Shown in pieces: positions 19,581 to 28,555 of a stretch of DNA of 64,000 nt. A model generated the notes under the pieces. That model searched no databases. It had not been told where the DNA came from and worked only from the letters and a program-made list of their open reading frames with translations. Both the position numbers and the translations under genes were made by a program. This DNA comes from Campylobacterales bacterium. Lineage in GTDB: Bacteria > Campylobacterota > Campylobacteria > Campylobacterales > Sulfurimonadaceae. The first letter of the stretch is position 1; each line of letters opens with the position of its first letter. The stretch covers positions 103,160-167,159 of the forward strand of contig JAPLGN010000022.1 in the NCBI GenBank assembly GCA_026390135.1, in the 5' to 3' direction.

Positions 19581-19970
19581 ATGGAAGTGTTACAATCAAC
19601 CGCAAAAATGCAACAATCTCAAATGAACACACCAAAAGTTGCACAAGCACTACAATCTCAAAGTGTTCAAGAGATTCAAAAAGCACAGATTCATCAAGAT
19701 AAAGTTGCTCAAAAAGAAACTGACAGTAAAACTGAAAAAGTAGGATCACAAGAGCAAATGGACAAGCTCATTGGTCAGCTAAACCATTCACTGGACCCTT
19801 TTAACACATCTTTACGTTTTGGTTTTGACAACACTTCTAAAGATTTTTACGTATCGGTTGTTGATACCCAAAGTAACCGTATGCTAAGACGCTTTCCGCT
19901 AGAGCAAGCAGAACAATTATTACCTAAAATGCAAGAAGTCACAGGATTACTTTTCGACCATAAAGGCTAA
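19581..19970 (+). CDS. flaG: Flagellar protein FlaG
   Basis: 129 residues from the ATG at 19581, preceded by AAGGAG; the upstream ATG-like start at 19548 lacks a ribosome site. The N-terminal half is glutamine- and lysine-rich and disordered; the C-terminal half (LGFGFDNTSKDFYVSV-like, then SNRMLRRFP) is the FlaG domain, which influences filament length. It sits behind a sigma-28 promoter and before fliS. Confidence 0.92.
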   Translation: MEVLQSTAKMQQSQMNTPKVAQALQSQSVQEIQKAQIHQDKVAQKETDSKTEKVGSQEQMDKLIGQLNHSLDPFNTSLRFGFDNTSKDFYVSVVDTQSNRMLRRFPLEQAEQLLPKMQEVTGLLFDHKG

Positions 19971-20016
19971 GCAGCACTTTTCAGCACCATATTTTAAAAT
20001 ATTTAAGGAAACAAAT

Positions 20017-20394
20017 ATGTACAATAATAATTTAGCCTACAACACTTATACTCAAAATAACGTCGGGGTAGAGTCACCTGAAAAATTAATTCAAATGATG
20101 TATGAGGGAGTTTTACGCTTCAACATGCAAGCGAAACGTTCTATTAATGAAGGAGATATTGAGCGGCGAACGTATTGGATTAATCGTTCAAATGCTGTAT
20201 TTGCTGAACTTATTAATATTCTTGATTATAGTCAAGGCGATATTTCATATTATCTAGCAGGACTCTACCATTACCAGTTGCAACTTTTAATTGAAGCAAA
20301 TATTCAAAATAATTCTGAAAAACTTGATGAAGTCAATCGTGTTATAAAAGGGCTTTTAGAAGCATGGAGAGAAAATGTCACCATGGCTCAATGA
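20017..20394 (+). CDS. fliS: Flagellin export chaperone FliS
   Basis: 125 residues. It has the conserved N-terminal AYNTYTQNNVGVESPEKLIQMMYEG and the helical bundle that binds the C terminus of flagellin and keeps it unfolded for export. Length is standard. It is separated from flaG by 46 bases. In Campylobacter and relatives fliD commonly lies between flaG and fliS; it does not here. Confidence 0.95.
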   Translation: MYNNNLAYNTYTQNNVGVESPEKLIQMMYEGVLRFNMQAKRSINEGDIERRTYWINRSNAVFAELINILDYSQGDISYYLAGLYHYQLQLLIEANIQNNSEKLDEVNRVIKGLLEAWRENVTMAQ

Positions 20395-20635
20395 TCTTAA
20401 AAAAGCGATAATTCTCCAAGATATCCAAAAGCTTGATTCATTATTAGATCAAACACCTCAATTTACTTCTCTTCTTGATATGGAAGAGGCAGCATACCTT
20501 CTTCTTAATGCTAAAACATTATTGGAGAGCGAACGTTCATTAGCTCTTCATTCCCTCTCGCAACTCAAAAATACCATTGATTTTCTCAAAGCTACTGAAA
20601 ATATAACTGCTTCTTCTATCAATCTCAAACTTTAA
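20375..20635 (+). CDS. Small helical protein after fliS, possible FliT-like chaperone
   Basis: 86 residues, starting inside the end of fliS with a 20-base overlap. It is predicted to be all helical (LNDLKKAIILQDIQKLDSLLD, then LNAKTLLESERSLALHSLSQL). FliT-type chaperones are small, helical and often follow fliS, which suggests this role; sequence similarity cannot be judged by eye. No signal or membrane segment. Confidence 0.7.
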   Translation: MSPWLNDLKKAIILQDIQKLDSLLDQTPQFTSLLDMEEAAYLLLNAKTLLESERSLALHSLSQLKNTIDFLKATENITASSINLKL

Positions 20636-20655
20636 CCGTTATCTCATCTATTTTT

Positions 20656-20664
20656 TGCTAAAAT
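20656..20664 (+). promoter_or_regulatory. Candidate extended -10 promoter of argG
   Basis: TGCTAAAAT, an extended -10 element preceded by a T run, lies 50 bases before the argG ATG. No -35 hexamer is obvious, as is usual in this phylum. Confidence 0.4.
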
Positions 20665-20713
20665 CGCCCCATTTACTTCACGCACGTGGAAAATATACTC
20701 ATAGGATAGAATG

Positions 20714-21931
20714 ATGAAAAAAGAGGTTAAAAAAGTCGTACTCGCGTATTCAGGTGGTTTGGATACCAGCGTTATCCTCAAATGGCTTCAAGATGAATAC
20801 AAATGTGAGGTTGTCACGTTTACTGCTGATATTGGCCAAGGTGAAGAAGTAGAACCGGCTCGCGCAAAAGCGATTAGTCTCGGTATCAAACCTGAAAATA
20901 TTTACATCGAAGATCTCCGTGAAGAATTTGTCCGCGATTACGTATTCCCAATGTTTCGTGCCAACGCTATCTATGAGGGGGAATACCTTCTTGGGACGTC
21001 TATCGCACGTCCACTGATTGCTAAACGCCAAGCAGAAATTGCTCGTATTACTGGAGCAGACGCTGTTAGTCATGGAGCAACAGGAAAAGGGAATGATCAA
21101 GTCCGTTTTGAAATGGGATACTTAGGACAAAACAGTGCTTTAACTATCATTGCACCATGGCGCGAGTGGGAGCTTAATTCACGAGAAAAACTTCTAGCCT
21201 ATGCAGCAGAACATGGTATTAAAATCGAAATGAGCGGAACCAAATCTCCCTATTCTATGGATGCCAATCTCTTACATATTTCGTATGAAGGTGGAATACT
21301 AGAAGATCCTGCATCCGAGCCTGAAGAGAGCATGTGGCGCTGGACAACTTCTCCGGAAAATGCACCTGACGAGAGTGAATACATTGAAATTGGCTACGAA
21401 AAAGGTGATCCAATTACCCTAAATGGCAAATCCCTATCTCCAGCTGTGATGCTAGAACAGCTCAATATTATTGCAGGTCGTCATGGAATCGGACGTGCCG
21501 ATATTGTTGAAAATCGTTTTGTCGGAATGAAAAGCCGTGGATGTTATGAAACACCAGGTGGAACCGTCATGCTCAAAGCTCACCGCGCTATCGAATCTTT
21601 AACCTTAGATCGTGAAGAAGCACACCTCAAAGACGAGCTTATGCCACGCTATGCAAAACTTATTTATAATGGTTTTTGGTTTGCACCAGAGCGTGAAATG
21701 CTGCAAGCCGCTATCGATAAAACTCAGCAAAACGTTCGCGGAACCGTTCGTTTGAAACTCTACAAAGGTAATATTATGGTTGTTGGACGCAGCTCTGACA
21801 TCTCTCTTTTTAACCCTGAGTACTGTACTTTTGAAGAAGATTCTGTCTATGACCAAAAAGATGCAGGAGGGTTTATTAAACTCAATGCATTGCGCTTCAT
21901 TATCGCTGGAAAAGCACGAAAAAATAAATAA
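20714..21931 (+). CDS. argG: Argininosuccinate synthase
   Basis: 405 residues. It condenses citrulline and aspartate with ATP in arginine synthesis. The N-terminal P-loop [12 protein letters not shown] is clear, followed by [15 protein letters not shown] and [11 protein letters not shown]. Two ATGs occur in tandem (20711 and 20714); the second has the better 7-base spacing from AGGA. It leads a plus-strand gene series, with the FTR-rhodanese gene 13 bases downstream. Confidence 0.97.
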   Translation: MKKEVKKVVLAYSGGLDTSVILKWLQDEYKCEVVTFTADIGQGEEVEPARAKAISLGIKPENIYIEDLREEFVRDYVFPMFRANAIYEGEYLLGTSIARPLIAKRQAEIARITGADAVSHGATGKGNDQVRFEMGYLGQNSALTIIAPWREWELNSREKLLAYAAEHGIKIEMSGTKSPYSMDANLLHISYEGGILEDPASEPEESMWRWTTSPENAPDESEYIEIGYEKGDPITLNGKSLSPAVMLEQLNIIAGRHGIGRADIVENRFVGMKSRGCYETPGGTVMLKAHRAIESLTLDREEAHLKDELMPRYAKLIYNGFWFAPEREMLQAAIDKTQQNVRGTVRLKLYKGNIMVVGRSSDISLFNPEYCTFEEDSVYDQKDAGGFIKLNALRFIIAGKARKNK

Positions 21932-21944
21932 TAAAGGATAAAAA

Positions 21945-22685
21945 ATGAGCATTATCAAAATAGATATGAATTCACCTGAGTTTCAGGCTGAACTTGAAAA
22001 GACAATTAAATTTACAGATAAAGTAGTTAAACAGTTTGACTGGGTTTATAATCCTCATTCTGAAATTAACGAGGGGGTTCAAATGGGACTCGCTCGTAAT
22101 AAAATGATGTACAGCAAGCGATTTTGTCCTTGTTATATGGTCGAAGAAATTGATGGTGTTTATAAAAGCAGTGACAATAGACTCTGCCCTTGTGCGCCAG
22201 CTATTGAAAAAGAAATCCCTGAAGAGGGTGTCTGTCACTGTCAAATCTTCTGTACGCCACAATACGCAGCGTCTTTGATGAAATCAGAAGAAATCGAAAC
22301 CGTTGCCCATCAACATTCACGAGGTCTGACAACAGAAGAATGCGAATTTTTACTTCAAAAACGAAATATTGATTCAGACGAGCTAATCTCTCTCTTTGAA
22401 GCGCGCGAACTTGGAATGGTAACTTTTAAACTCGTTGATGTACGTGAATGGATGGAATGGAAATCAGGACGTATTGAAGGGGCTGATGTTCTAATCCCTA
22501 CTAGCAGTTTTTTTCAAACTCTTAACGAAGCTGAACTAAAAAATGATGATAACATTATTGTTTATTGCCACGTTGGTAGTCGAAGTGCTCACTGTCAACG
22601 TATCTTAACTGATATGGGCTTCACGAAAGTGTCTAACCTCGCTCACGGGATTGTCAGCTTTAACGGTAAAATTATCCGCGGCTAA
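21945..22685 (+). CDS. Ferredoxin-thioredoxin reductase catalytic domain fused to rhodanese
   Basis: 246 residues with two domains. Residues about 10-110 hold the FTR beta cysteine signature CPC-X17-CPC-X13-CHC, which carries a 4Fe-4S cluster next to a redox disulfide. Residues about 150-245 are a rhodanese domain: KLVDVREWMEW and the active-site loop VYCHVGSRSA with the catalytic cysteine near 207. No signal peptide. A link between thiol redox and sulfur transfer suits a sulfur-oxidising relative, but this is inference. It ends before the structured leader of rplI. Confidence 0.85.
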   Translation: MSIIKIDMNSPEFQAELEKTIKFTDKVVKQFDWVYNPHSEINEGVQMGLARNKMMYSKRFCPCYMVEEIDGVYKSSDNRLCPCAPAIEKEIPEEGVCHCQIFCTPQYAASLMKSEEIETVAHQHSRGLTTEECEFLLQKRNIDSDELISLFEARELGMVTFKLVDVREWMEWKSGRIEGADVLIPTSSFFQTLNEAELKNDDNIIVYCHVGSRSAHCQRILTDMGFTKVSNLAHGIVSFNGKIIRG

Positions 22686-22688
22686 TAA

Positions 22689-22777
22689 TTTGTTTCGAAA
22701 GAAACAAACTTTAGTACCATCGCGGTTAGCGCGGCCTAAGGAATTCGGTGTACCCCCTCGGGTATTATTCCTTGGGC
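22689..22777 (+). promoter_or_regulatory. Structured leader with three hairpins upstream of rplI
   Basis: Hairpin A: an 8-base stem with a GAAA tetraloop (22689-22708). Hairpin B: CGCG/CGCG with a 5-base loop (22721-22733). Hairpin C: an 11-base stem (22734-22744 with 22767-22777, one G-U pair) enclosing a second stem TACCC/GGGTA with loop CCTC (22751-22764). The rplI ATG is 23 bases later. I do not recognise a known riboswitch; it could be a cis-regulatory RNA, a small RNA, or hairpin A may end the preceding message. Confidence 0.55.
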
Positions 22778-22800
22778 GTTCAAAATTGAAGGTATCATTA

Positions 22801-23249
22801 TGAAAGTATTATTAAGTAAAGACGTCAAGGGTGTCGGTAAAGCTGGCGAAATCAAAGAAGTAGCAGACGGTTACGGTAAGAATTTTCTTATCGGAAAAGG
22901 TCTTGCACTTCTTGCAACGAACGAAGTATTAAAAAAATATGAGTCCGATCAGCGTAAAAAAACTGCGCATGAAGCTGCTGAAATTGAACGCTTAAATGCC
23001 ATTAAAGCAACGTTAGCAGAGATTAAAGTAGTTATCAAGAAAAAACTTGGCGATACAGGGCATCTTTTTGGCTCCGTAACTAAAGAGGAAATTGCTCAAG
23101 CATTACATGATCAACACGCGATAGAGATTGACAAGAAAGAACTGGATGCAAAGCATGGTATTAAAACCGTTGGATTGCATGATTTAGACCTCAAGCTTGG
23201 ACATGGGATTCACGCGACATTGCATCTTGAAATACAAGGCCTATCGTGA
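22801..23249 (+). CDS. rplI: 50S ribosomal protein L9
   Basis: About 148 residues. It opens [21 protein letters not shown] and continues [18 protein letters not shown], the L9 N-terminal RNA-binding domain, followed by the long connecting helix and the C-terminal domain. The stop overlaps the GTG of era by 4 bases. In many Campylobacterota hslV and hslU separate rplI and era; here they do not. Confidence 0.97.
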
Positions 23250-24124
23250 GTAAAGCAGGATTTGTCGCCCTTATAGGACGGCCTAATGCGGGTAAAAGCA
23301 CCATGATGAATTGGATACTGGGAGAAAAAATTGCCCTAGTAAGCCAAAAAGCAAATGCTACACGTAAGCGCTCGAATGCTATTGTCATGCATAATGACGA
23401 TCAAATTATTTTTGTGGATACACCTGGACTTCATCAGGCAGAAAAGCTTCTCAATCAATACATGCTTGAAGAAGCTCTCAAAGCAATTGGTGATTGCGAT
23501 ATTGTTGTTTACTTAGCTCCCGCATCCGATAAAACCAGTTATTATGAAAAATTTTTAGAAATCAATGGAGACAAGCGCAAACATATTATCGTTCTCAGTA
23601 AAATCGATCAAATTTCTCAAGGTGATTTACTTAAAAAAATCGGCGAGTACAATCAATATAGCGATAAATTTGAAGCGCTTATTCCTATGTCAGTTACTAA
23701 AAATGTAGGAAAAGAAGATTTACTTAATACCATTGTTAAGTATCTAAATGAATCACCCTATCTTTATGATCCTGAAAATATAACAACTGAGATGATACGT
23801 ACCATTTACAAAGAATTTATCCGTGAAGCCATTTTCGATAACATTAGTGACGAAATTCCCTACGAATCTGACGTTTTAATTGATAAAATTGATGAGGATT
23901 CTCCAACAGAGCATATTCGAGCCACTATTATTGTTGAAAAAGAGTCCCAAAAGGGGATTATTATTGGTAAAGGTGGCGTTGCCATTAAACGTATCGGTAA
24001 AAATGCCCGTGAGAAAATTGAGCGTCTATCCTCTAAACCTGTTTATCTTGAACTTTTTGTATCCGTCAAAAAAGGGTGGACTACCGATAAAAAATTCTTA
24101 AGCGATTTAGGATACGAATGGTAA
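23246..24124 (+). CDS. era: GTPase Era
   Basis: 292 residues from a GTG start overlapping the rplI stop (GTGA). G1 [10 protein letters not shown]3 DTPG and G4 SKID are visible, followed by a KH domain ([19 protein letters not shown]) that binds 16S rRNA near its 3' end. The switch I region reads ANATRKRSN, as in other Campylobacterota, rather than the enterobacterial form. It overlaps csd6 by 7 bases. Confidence 0.96.
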   Translation: MSKAGFVALIGRPNAGKSTMMNWILGEKIALVSQKANATRKRSNAIVMHNDDQIIFVDTPGLHQAEKLLNQYMLEEALKAIGDCDIVVYLAPASDKTSYYEKFLEINGDKRKHIIVLSKIDQISQGDLLKKIGEYNQYSDKFEALIPMSVTKNVGKEDLLNTIVKYLNESPYLYDPENITTEMIRTIYKEFIREAIFDNISDEIPYESDVLIDKIDEDSPTEHIRATIIVEKESQKGIIIGKGGVAIKRIGKNAREKIERLSSKPVYLELFVSVKKGWTTDKKFLSDLGYEW

Positions 24125-25089
24125 AAAAACTTTTATTACTTCCACTTTTCATGACTTCTCTTTTTGCAGGTGAAGTGATGGATCTTTATCGTAGTGGAGG
24201 AATGAATGCTATTGCGAAAGAAATCGACCACGGACTGGGTGATTCAAGCTTTTGGAATTCAAAGATTTTAAATAAAGATCTCAAATTTGGTTACTATGAA
24301 GCTACAGATACCCTCCTTGTATGTGAAAAAGATCAGCCTACATTAAGTCTCTATCGCAAAGAAAACAAAGATAAACATGAGCACTTTGCCCTTTTAAAAA
24401 CCATTCCAGCATTTACGGGAAAATATGAAGGTGATAAATTAAATGCCGGAGACCGTCGCACACCTATTGGTATTTATTCACTCACTCAAAAGCTATTGAC
24501 CGTAAACCCTTTTTATGGTCCAATGGCTTTTGTCACTTCTTACCCCAATTTATACGATCGTATTCGAGGAAAAAGTGGAGATGGTATTTGGATACATGGA
24601 CAACCAATATCAGGAGATCGAGACAACTTTACCAAAGGATGTATCGTTATTGACAATACTGAACTTACCAATCTAGACCAAAGAATTGATTACAAAAACA
24701 CTCTTCTTGTTATTGACACTAAGACAAAAGAAAATACCAATATCCCCTATGCGAGTATCATTGCACAACTTTATCAATGGAGATATGCATGGAAATACAA
24801 TGATTTTCAGACCTATCTTTCTTTTTATGACACCACTTTTATACGTTATGACGGGATGGAATATTACGATTTCAAAAACTATAAGCAACGTATTTTTGAC
24901 AAAAAAGAGACTAAGGAGATACTGCTCTCTAATCTGAACATAATCCCTTATCCTGGTGACCGTCAAAATCTTTTTATGGTCACGTTTGATGAAATTTACA
25001 CCAGTGACAATCATACATTCAGCGGACCTAAAACTTTAATGCTCCTGCTCAACACGGACCAATCCATTTCCATTGTTTCAGAGATTTGA
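24118..25089 (+). CDS. csd6: Cell-shape L,D-carboxypeptidase Csd6/Pgp2
   Basis: 323 residues, the same size as Helicobacter Csd6 and Campylobacter Pgp2. A signal peptide ([18 protein letters not shown]) is followed by a YkuD-type catalytic domain with IWIHGQ and the active-site stretch FTKGCIVID, and a C-terminal NTF2-like domain (about 220-323). In those species it trims tetrapeptide to tripeptide in peptidoglycan and is needed for helical shape. The csd4 ATG follows its stop after a single base. Confidence 0.9.
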   Translation: MVKKLLLLPLFMTSLFAGEVMDLYRSGGMNAIAKEIDHGLGDSSFWNSKILNKDLKFGYYEATDTLLVCEKDQPTLSLYRKENKDKHEHFALLKTIPAFTGKYEGDKLNAGDRRTPIGIYSLTQKLLTVNPFYGPMAFVTSYPNLYDRIRGKSGDGIWIHGQPISGDRDNFTKGCIVIDNTELTNLDQRIDYKNTLLVIDTKTKENTNIPYASIIAQLYQWRYAWKYNDFQTYLSFYDTTFIRYDGMEYYDFKNYKQRIFDKKETKEILLSNLNIIPYPGDRQNLFMVTFDEIYTSDNHTFSGPKTLMLLLNTDQSISIVSEI

Positions 25090-25090
25090 T

Positions 25091-26392
25091 ATGAAAATAG
25101 TAGTATTTCTTCTTTATATTGTATCGTTTTCTTACGCACTGCCCTTTTCACTCATAAAGCACGAAACATCCAAAAATGATGGTCCAACACTTTTAGTTAT
25201 AGGCGGTATTCATGGAAATGAACCTGGAAGTTATTTTGCAGCATCTATTCTTTCCCAATATTACACCATTGATAAAGGGAATCTTTGGATTGTTCCTAAT
25301 CTAAATGCCCTTAGTATCGCAATGAATAGCCGTGGTATTAATGGGGATATGAATCGAAAATTTGCAGATATCAAGGCAACCGATCCTGATCTTAACATCG
25401 TTAAAGAGATACAGAAAATCATAACTGATCCAAAAGTTGATCTTATTTTAAATTTGCATGACGGTCATGGTTTCTATAGAAAAGAGTACCAAAATACTAT
25501 TTTTAATCCAGGAGCATGGGGACAAACATGTGTTATTGACCAAGAATCACTTGATGGTGATCACCCGTATAAAAGCTTAGACAAAATTGCGTTAGCAGTC
25601 CAGCAAGAAGTAAATGGAGATCTCATAGAAAACCACCACAGCTTTGCTATACGTAATACAAACACCCGTTTTGATGATGAAGAGATGAAGCACTCCCTTA
25701 CATTTTTTGCTATTAATCAGAATAAACCAGCCTTTGCTATCGAAACCAGTAAAAATCTTCCTACGCTTAACGAAAAAGTTTTTTACCAATTACGCGCAAT
25801 AGAAGGTTATATGCGTTATATGGGAATTTCTTATTCAAGATCTTTTGATCTAACCAGTGAAAATCTTATAAATATTTTAAAATATGACGGAAACGTTACA
25901 ATTAATAACACATCTAGTTTAAATTTTGAAAACTTAAGAAATGAATTAAGTTTCATTCCGTTACAATCAGAGAGTAATAACTTTAATTTTTCCCATCCAT
26001 TGGGATTTGTAGTAAAAAAAAATGACAAGTATGATCTTTATATTGGTAATAAAAAAACAAGTTCACTAACACCTAGTTTTCATGAAGCAGGTATATATGA
26101 AGGAAAAGTTACCATTGAAGTTGATAATAATCAAAGAAATATCACTTTTGCTACAGAATTTTTAGTAACTGCCGATTTTAAGGTTATACTTCACAATAAA
26201 GATATTCGAGTGAACATAATTGGTTATTCACCTAAAAAAGGAACGGATGAAGCTAACATACGTGTTAGCATGGATGATTTAGATCCTAAATATTCACTCG
26301 ACCGAGACCATCAGGTTTATCGAGTTGAATTTTATAGAGGTAACCGTTTTTGTGGGATGATTCTCGCACATTTTAAACAGGACACGAAATGA
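25091..26392 (+). CDS. csd4: Cell-shape D,L-carboxypeptidase Csd4/Pgp1 (M14 family)
   Basis: 433 residues from the ATG at 25091. It has a short signal peptide (MKIVVFLLYIVSFSYA), then an M14 zinc carboxypeptidase domain: IGGIHGNEPGS supplies the HxxE pair, NLHDGHG the third zinc ligand and FAIETS a likely catalytic glutamate. C-terminal beta domains follow. In Helicobacter and Campylobacter this enzyme trims tripeptide to dipeptide and works after Csd6. An A9 tract lies at 26014-26022. It overlaps the mshI-like gene by ATGA. Confidence 0.9.
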   Translation: MKIVVFLLYIVSFSYALPFSLIKHETSKNDGPTLLVIGGIHGNEPGSYFAASILSQYYTIDKGNLWIVPNLNALSIAMNSRGINGDMNRKFADIKATDPDLNIVKEIQKIITDPKVDLILNLHDGHGFYRKEYQNTIFNPGAWGQTCVIDQESLDGDHPYKSLDKIALAVQQEVNGDLIENHHSFAIRNTNTRFDDEEMKHSLTFFAINQNKPAFAIETSKNLPTLNEKVFYQLRAIEGYMRYMGISYSRSFDLTSENLINILKYDGNVTINNTSSLNFENLRNELSFIPLQSESNNFNFSHPLGFVVKKNDKYDLYIGNKKTSSLTPSFHEAGIYEGKVTIEVDNNQRNITFATEFLVTADFKVILHNKDIRVNIIGYSPKKGTDEANIRVSMDDLDPKYSLDRDHQVYRVEFYRGNRFCGMILAHFKQDTK

Positions 26393-27540
26393 GCATACAA
26401 CATACATTTTCCACCATCCTATCTGCCAATCCTTACCGAAAAGATTTTTATCTTAGTACGCTTAATAGCATTACAGATATTACATCCCCATCCTTTTCAA
26501 AAGAGCAGTATGCTATTTCTTTTTTAAACACAAAAGGATTTATCTCAGCACTAGTTGGAATTAGTAAAAATGTCCCCGATGATGATATATATGACGCTTT
26601 AGAAAATAAGGTATACGAAGAACTTGCTTTAGATATGGCAGTAGAATACCAAATTCAATATATTGAAGCCGTCAATCATATCAGTGACAGTGAACGGTTT
26701 TTTCATATTTTCGTAGTTGATCCTCTTTTATTAACACAGGAATTTGCATCCATAGTTGATACCATAAAGTATATTGATCAAATTGTACCTGTAGCGCTGT
26801 TGCTTAAATCACTGTATGTTAAAAATTTTATTGAATCCAATGCTGCTCATGGATTTATCTATTTTCAAGAAAATGATGCTTTTTTTGCTGTTTACAATGA
26901 ACAAGAGTTTATTTATACTAAATCACTAAAATACTCACTTAAACAAATGCATGAACGCTTTTGCGAGTTATTAGGTGAACCAATTGAATTAATAAATTTT
27001 CAGAATATTCTTGCAACTCAAGGATTAAATGTCAATAATCCGGAATATCAAAAGAATTTACTTAAACTTTTTGGCGAAATTTTTCTTCATATTAACGATG
27101 TCATTACCTACTCAAAGCGAGCTTTCGAAATTAAACAATTCGAATCTATTTATATTGGAACGTCTGTAGGTGAAATCAGTGGTTTAGATGAATATGCTCA
27201 AACCTATCTTGGTCTAAAAGTACAACCATTTAACTTTGATTTTGGATTCAATACCGGAGAAAAGAACGTTGATCAAATCCATCAACTTATGCATTTGTAT
27301 GCTCGACTTGAATCAAATGAGCGATATGAGTGTAATTTTACAATTTTTCATAGACCTCCTCCATTTGCAAAACGTGATAGTGGAAAACTCATACTTGTTA
27401 CCGCAGCAGCATTAGCGGTAGCACTTCTTTATCCTGGAACCTATTGGGGACTTTATTATGTTGAAGAGTTTAATTATGCCCTTATGAATCAAGAATATGA
27501 GCAAGTTCATATTGATAAAACAACTCGTGAAGCACTGTAA
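26389..27540 (+). CDS. mshI: PilM/GspL-like pilus assembly protein MshI, N-terminal part up to apparent frameshift
   Basis: 383 residues as read. The soluble part (about 1-335) has the spacing of an actin-like PilM/GspL domain, with a membrane helix at about 340-357 (LILVTAAALAVALLYPG). It stops only about 25 residues after the helix, although PilN-like sequence continues in another frame directly after. In MSHA and type II systems this protein anchors the inner-membrane platform to the ATPase. Whether the short form works is unknown. First gene of the pilus locus, coupled to csd4. Confidence 0.75.
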   Translation: MSIQHTFSTILSANPYRKDFYLSTLNSITDITSPSFSKEQYAISFLNTKGFISALVGISKNVPDDDIYDALENKVYEELALDMAVEYQIQYIEAVNHISDSERFFHIFVVDPLLLTQEFASIVDTIKYIDQIVPVALLLKSLYVKNFIESNAAHGFIYFQENDAFFAVYNEQEFIYTKSLKYSLKQMHERFCELLGEPIELINFQNILATQGLNVNNPEYQKNLLKLFGEIFLHINDVITYSKRAFEIKQFESIYIGTSVGEISGLDEYAQTYLGLKVQPFNFDFGFNTGEKNVDQIHQLMHLYARLESNERYECNFTIFHRPPPFAKRDSGKLILVTAAALAVALLYPGTYWGLYYVEEFNYALMNQEYEQVHIDKTTREAL

Positions 27541-27923
27541 ACCTCAAGCTAGCCACTAAAAATACAGCCCAGTTGCTTCTAGATGAGCAAAAAGCTTCTT
27601 ATAAACAAAAAAAAGACACTCTATCTCAAATTCATGAGAAAAAGGTCAATTATCAAATGAAAGCAAAAATTGTTGCTGATTTCACTCACAGCTTCAACCA
27701 ATATCGAGTAAAACTAAAATCTTTTGGCTACACTGAAGAAAATAATACTTCTAGTAAATTGTTTAGTTTTATGCTAACTGCTCCCAATACGCAAGATATT
27801 ACTGCATTACTTAAGCATTTAACATCTACTAAAAAAGACCAATATGACTTTGACTTAAAATTAATTTCGTATGATGGTAACACTTCTACTTACCTCAGTG
27901 AGCTCAAGGCGGTACTCAAATGA
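27531..27923 (+). pseudogene. Out-of-frame PilN-like C-terminal part of mshI
   Basis: The frame open from 27531 reads NLKLATKNTAQLLLDEQKAS and continues the coiled coil broken off at 27540, then a small alpha/beta domain typical of PilN/GspL C termini. A single-base shift between 27531 and 27540 would join the two parts. The only start inside is a TTG at 27573 with no ribosome site. No slippery heptamer is seen in the 10-base window where the frames overlap, so an indel mutation or a sequence error is likelier than programmed frameshifting. It ends with ATGA overlap to the next gene. Confidence 0.7.
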
Positions 27924-28555
27924 CATTAAATATTGAAAATTATCTTTACAGTCTTGATCATACATTATCACTTAAAAGTGAACGTGATAAAATGATGCTT
28001 TTTGGGATGATATTTGCTGGGCTTTTTACTTTCTCCTATCTTTTATTCTGGGAAAGTTCTGAATCAGACTTTAAAGCCTCTCATGAAAAAGCGGTTGCTA
28101 TGGAACATGATCTCAATAATGACAAGCAGTATTTAGAAGCCAATCCACCTGAGCGTATTACCCAAATCGAAGAAGAGACCAAAGCAATTGAATTAGAACA
28201 TCAACACTACATCCAGTACAATACCTACATCAAAGATAGATTGGAACAAATTTCTTCTCTCTATTATGATGAAGTTATTTGGGGGGCTTATTTAGATTCA
28301 ATTTCTAAGTATGCAAGAGCATATAATGTTAAATTAACTCAGTTTGGTAATGCTCTGACAACCGACAATAGTTCTTTTGGTCATGTATTAGATATTTCTA
28401 TTTCTGCCGATGGACCTTTTAAAAATACACTCAAATTTATTAATTCACTCGAACAAAGTACTCTTGTTGTCGATCTTCATGATATGAATATGACAGCTGA
28501 TAACAAACTTAAAAGTGAGCTTAATATTTCAGTATGGGGGATTGTACGACAATGA
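27920..28555 (+). CDS. mshJ: PilO/MshJ-like inner-membrane pilus assembly protein
   Basis: 211 residues with one membrane helix (about 27-46, MFGMIFAGLFTFSYLLFW region), a coiled coil (about 55-105) and a C-terminal ferredoxin-like domain (ISISADGPFKNTLKFINSLEQS), the layout of PilO/GspM/MshJ. It probably pairs with the MshI protein in the inner-membrane platform. Overlaps its neighbours on both sides by 4 bases. Confidence 0.8.
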   Translation: MTLNIENYLYSLDHTLSLKSERDKMMLFGMIFAGLFTFSYLLFWESSESDFKASHEKAVAMEHDLNNDKQYLEANPPERITQIEEETKAIELEHQHYIQYNTYIKDRLEQISSLYYDEVIWGAYLDSISKYARAYNVKLTQFGNALTTDNSSFGHVLDISISADGPFKNTLKFINSLEQSTLVVDLHDMNMTADNKLKSELNISVWGIVRQ

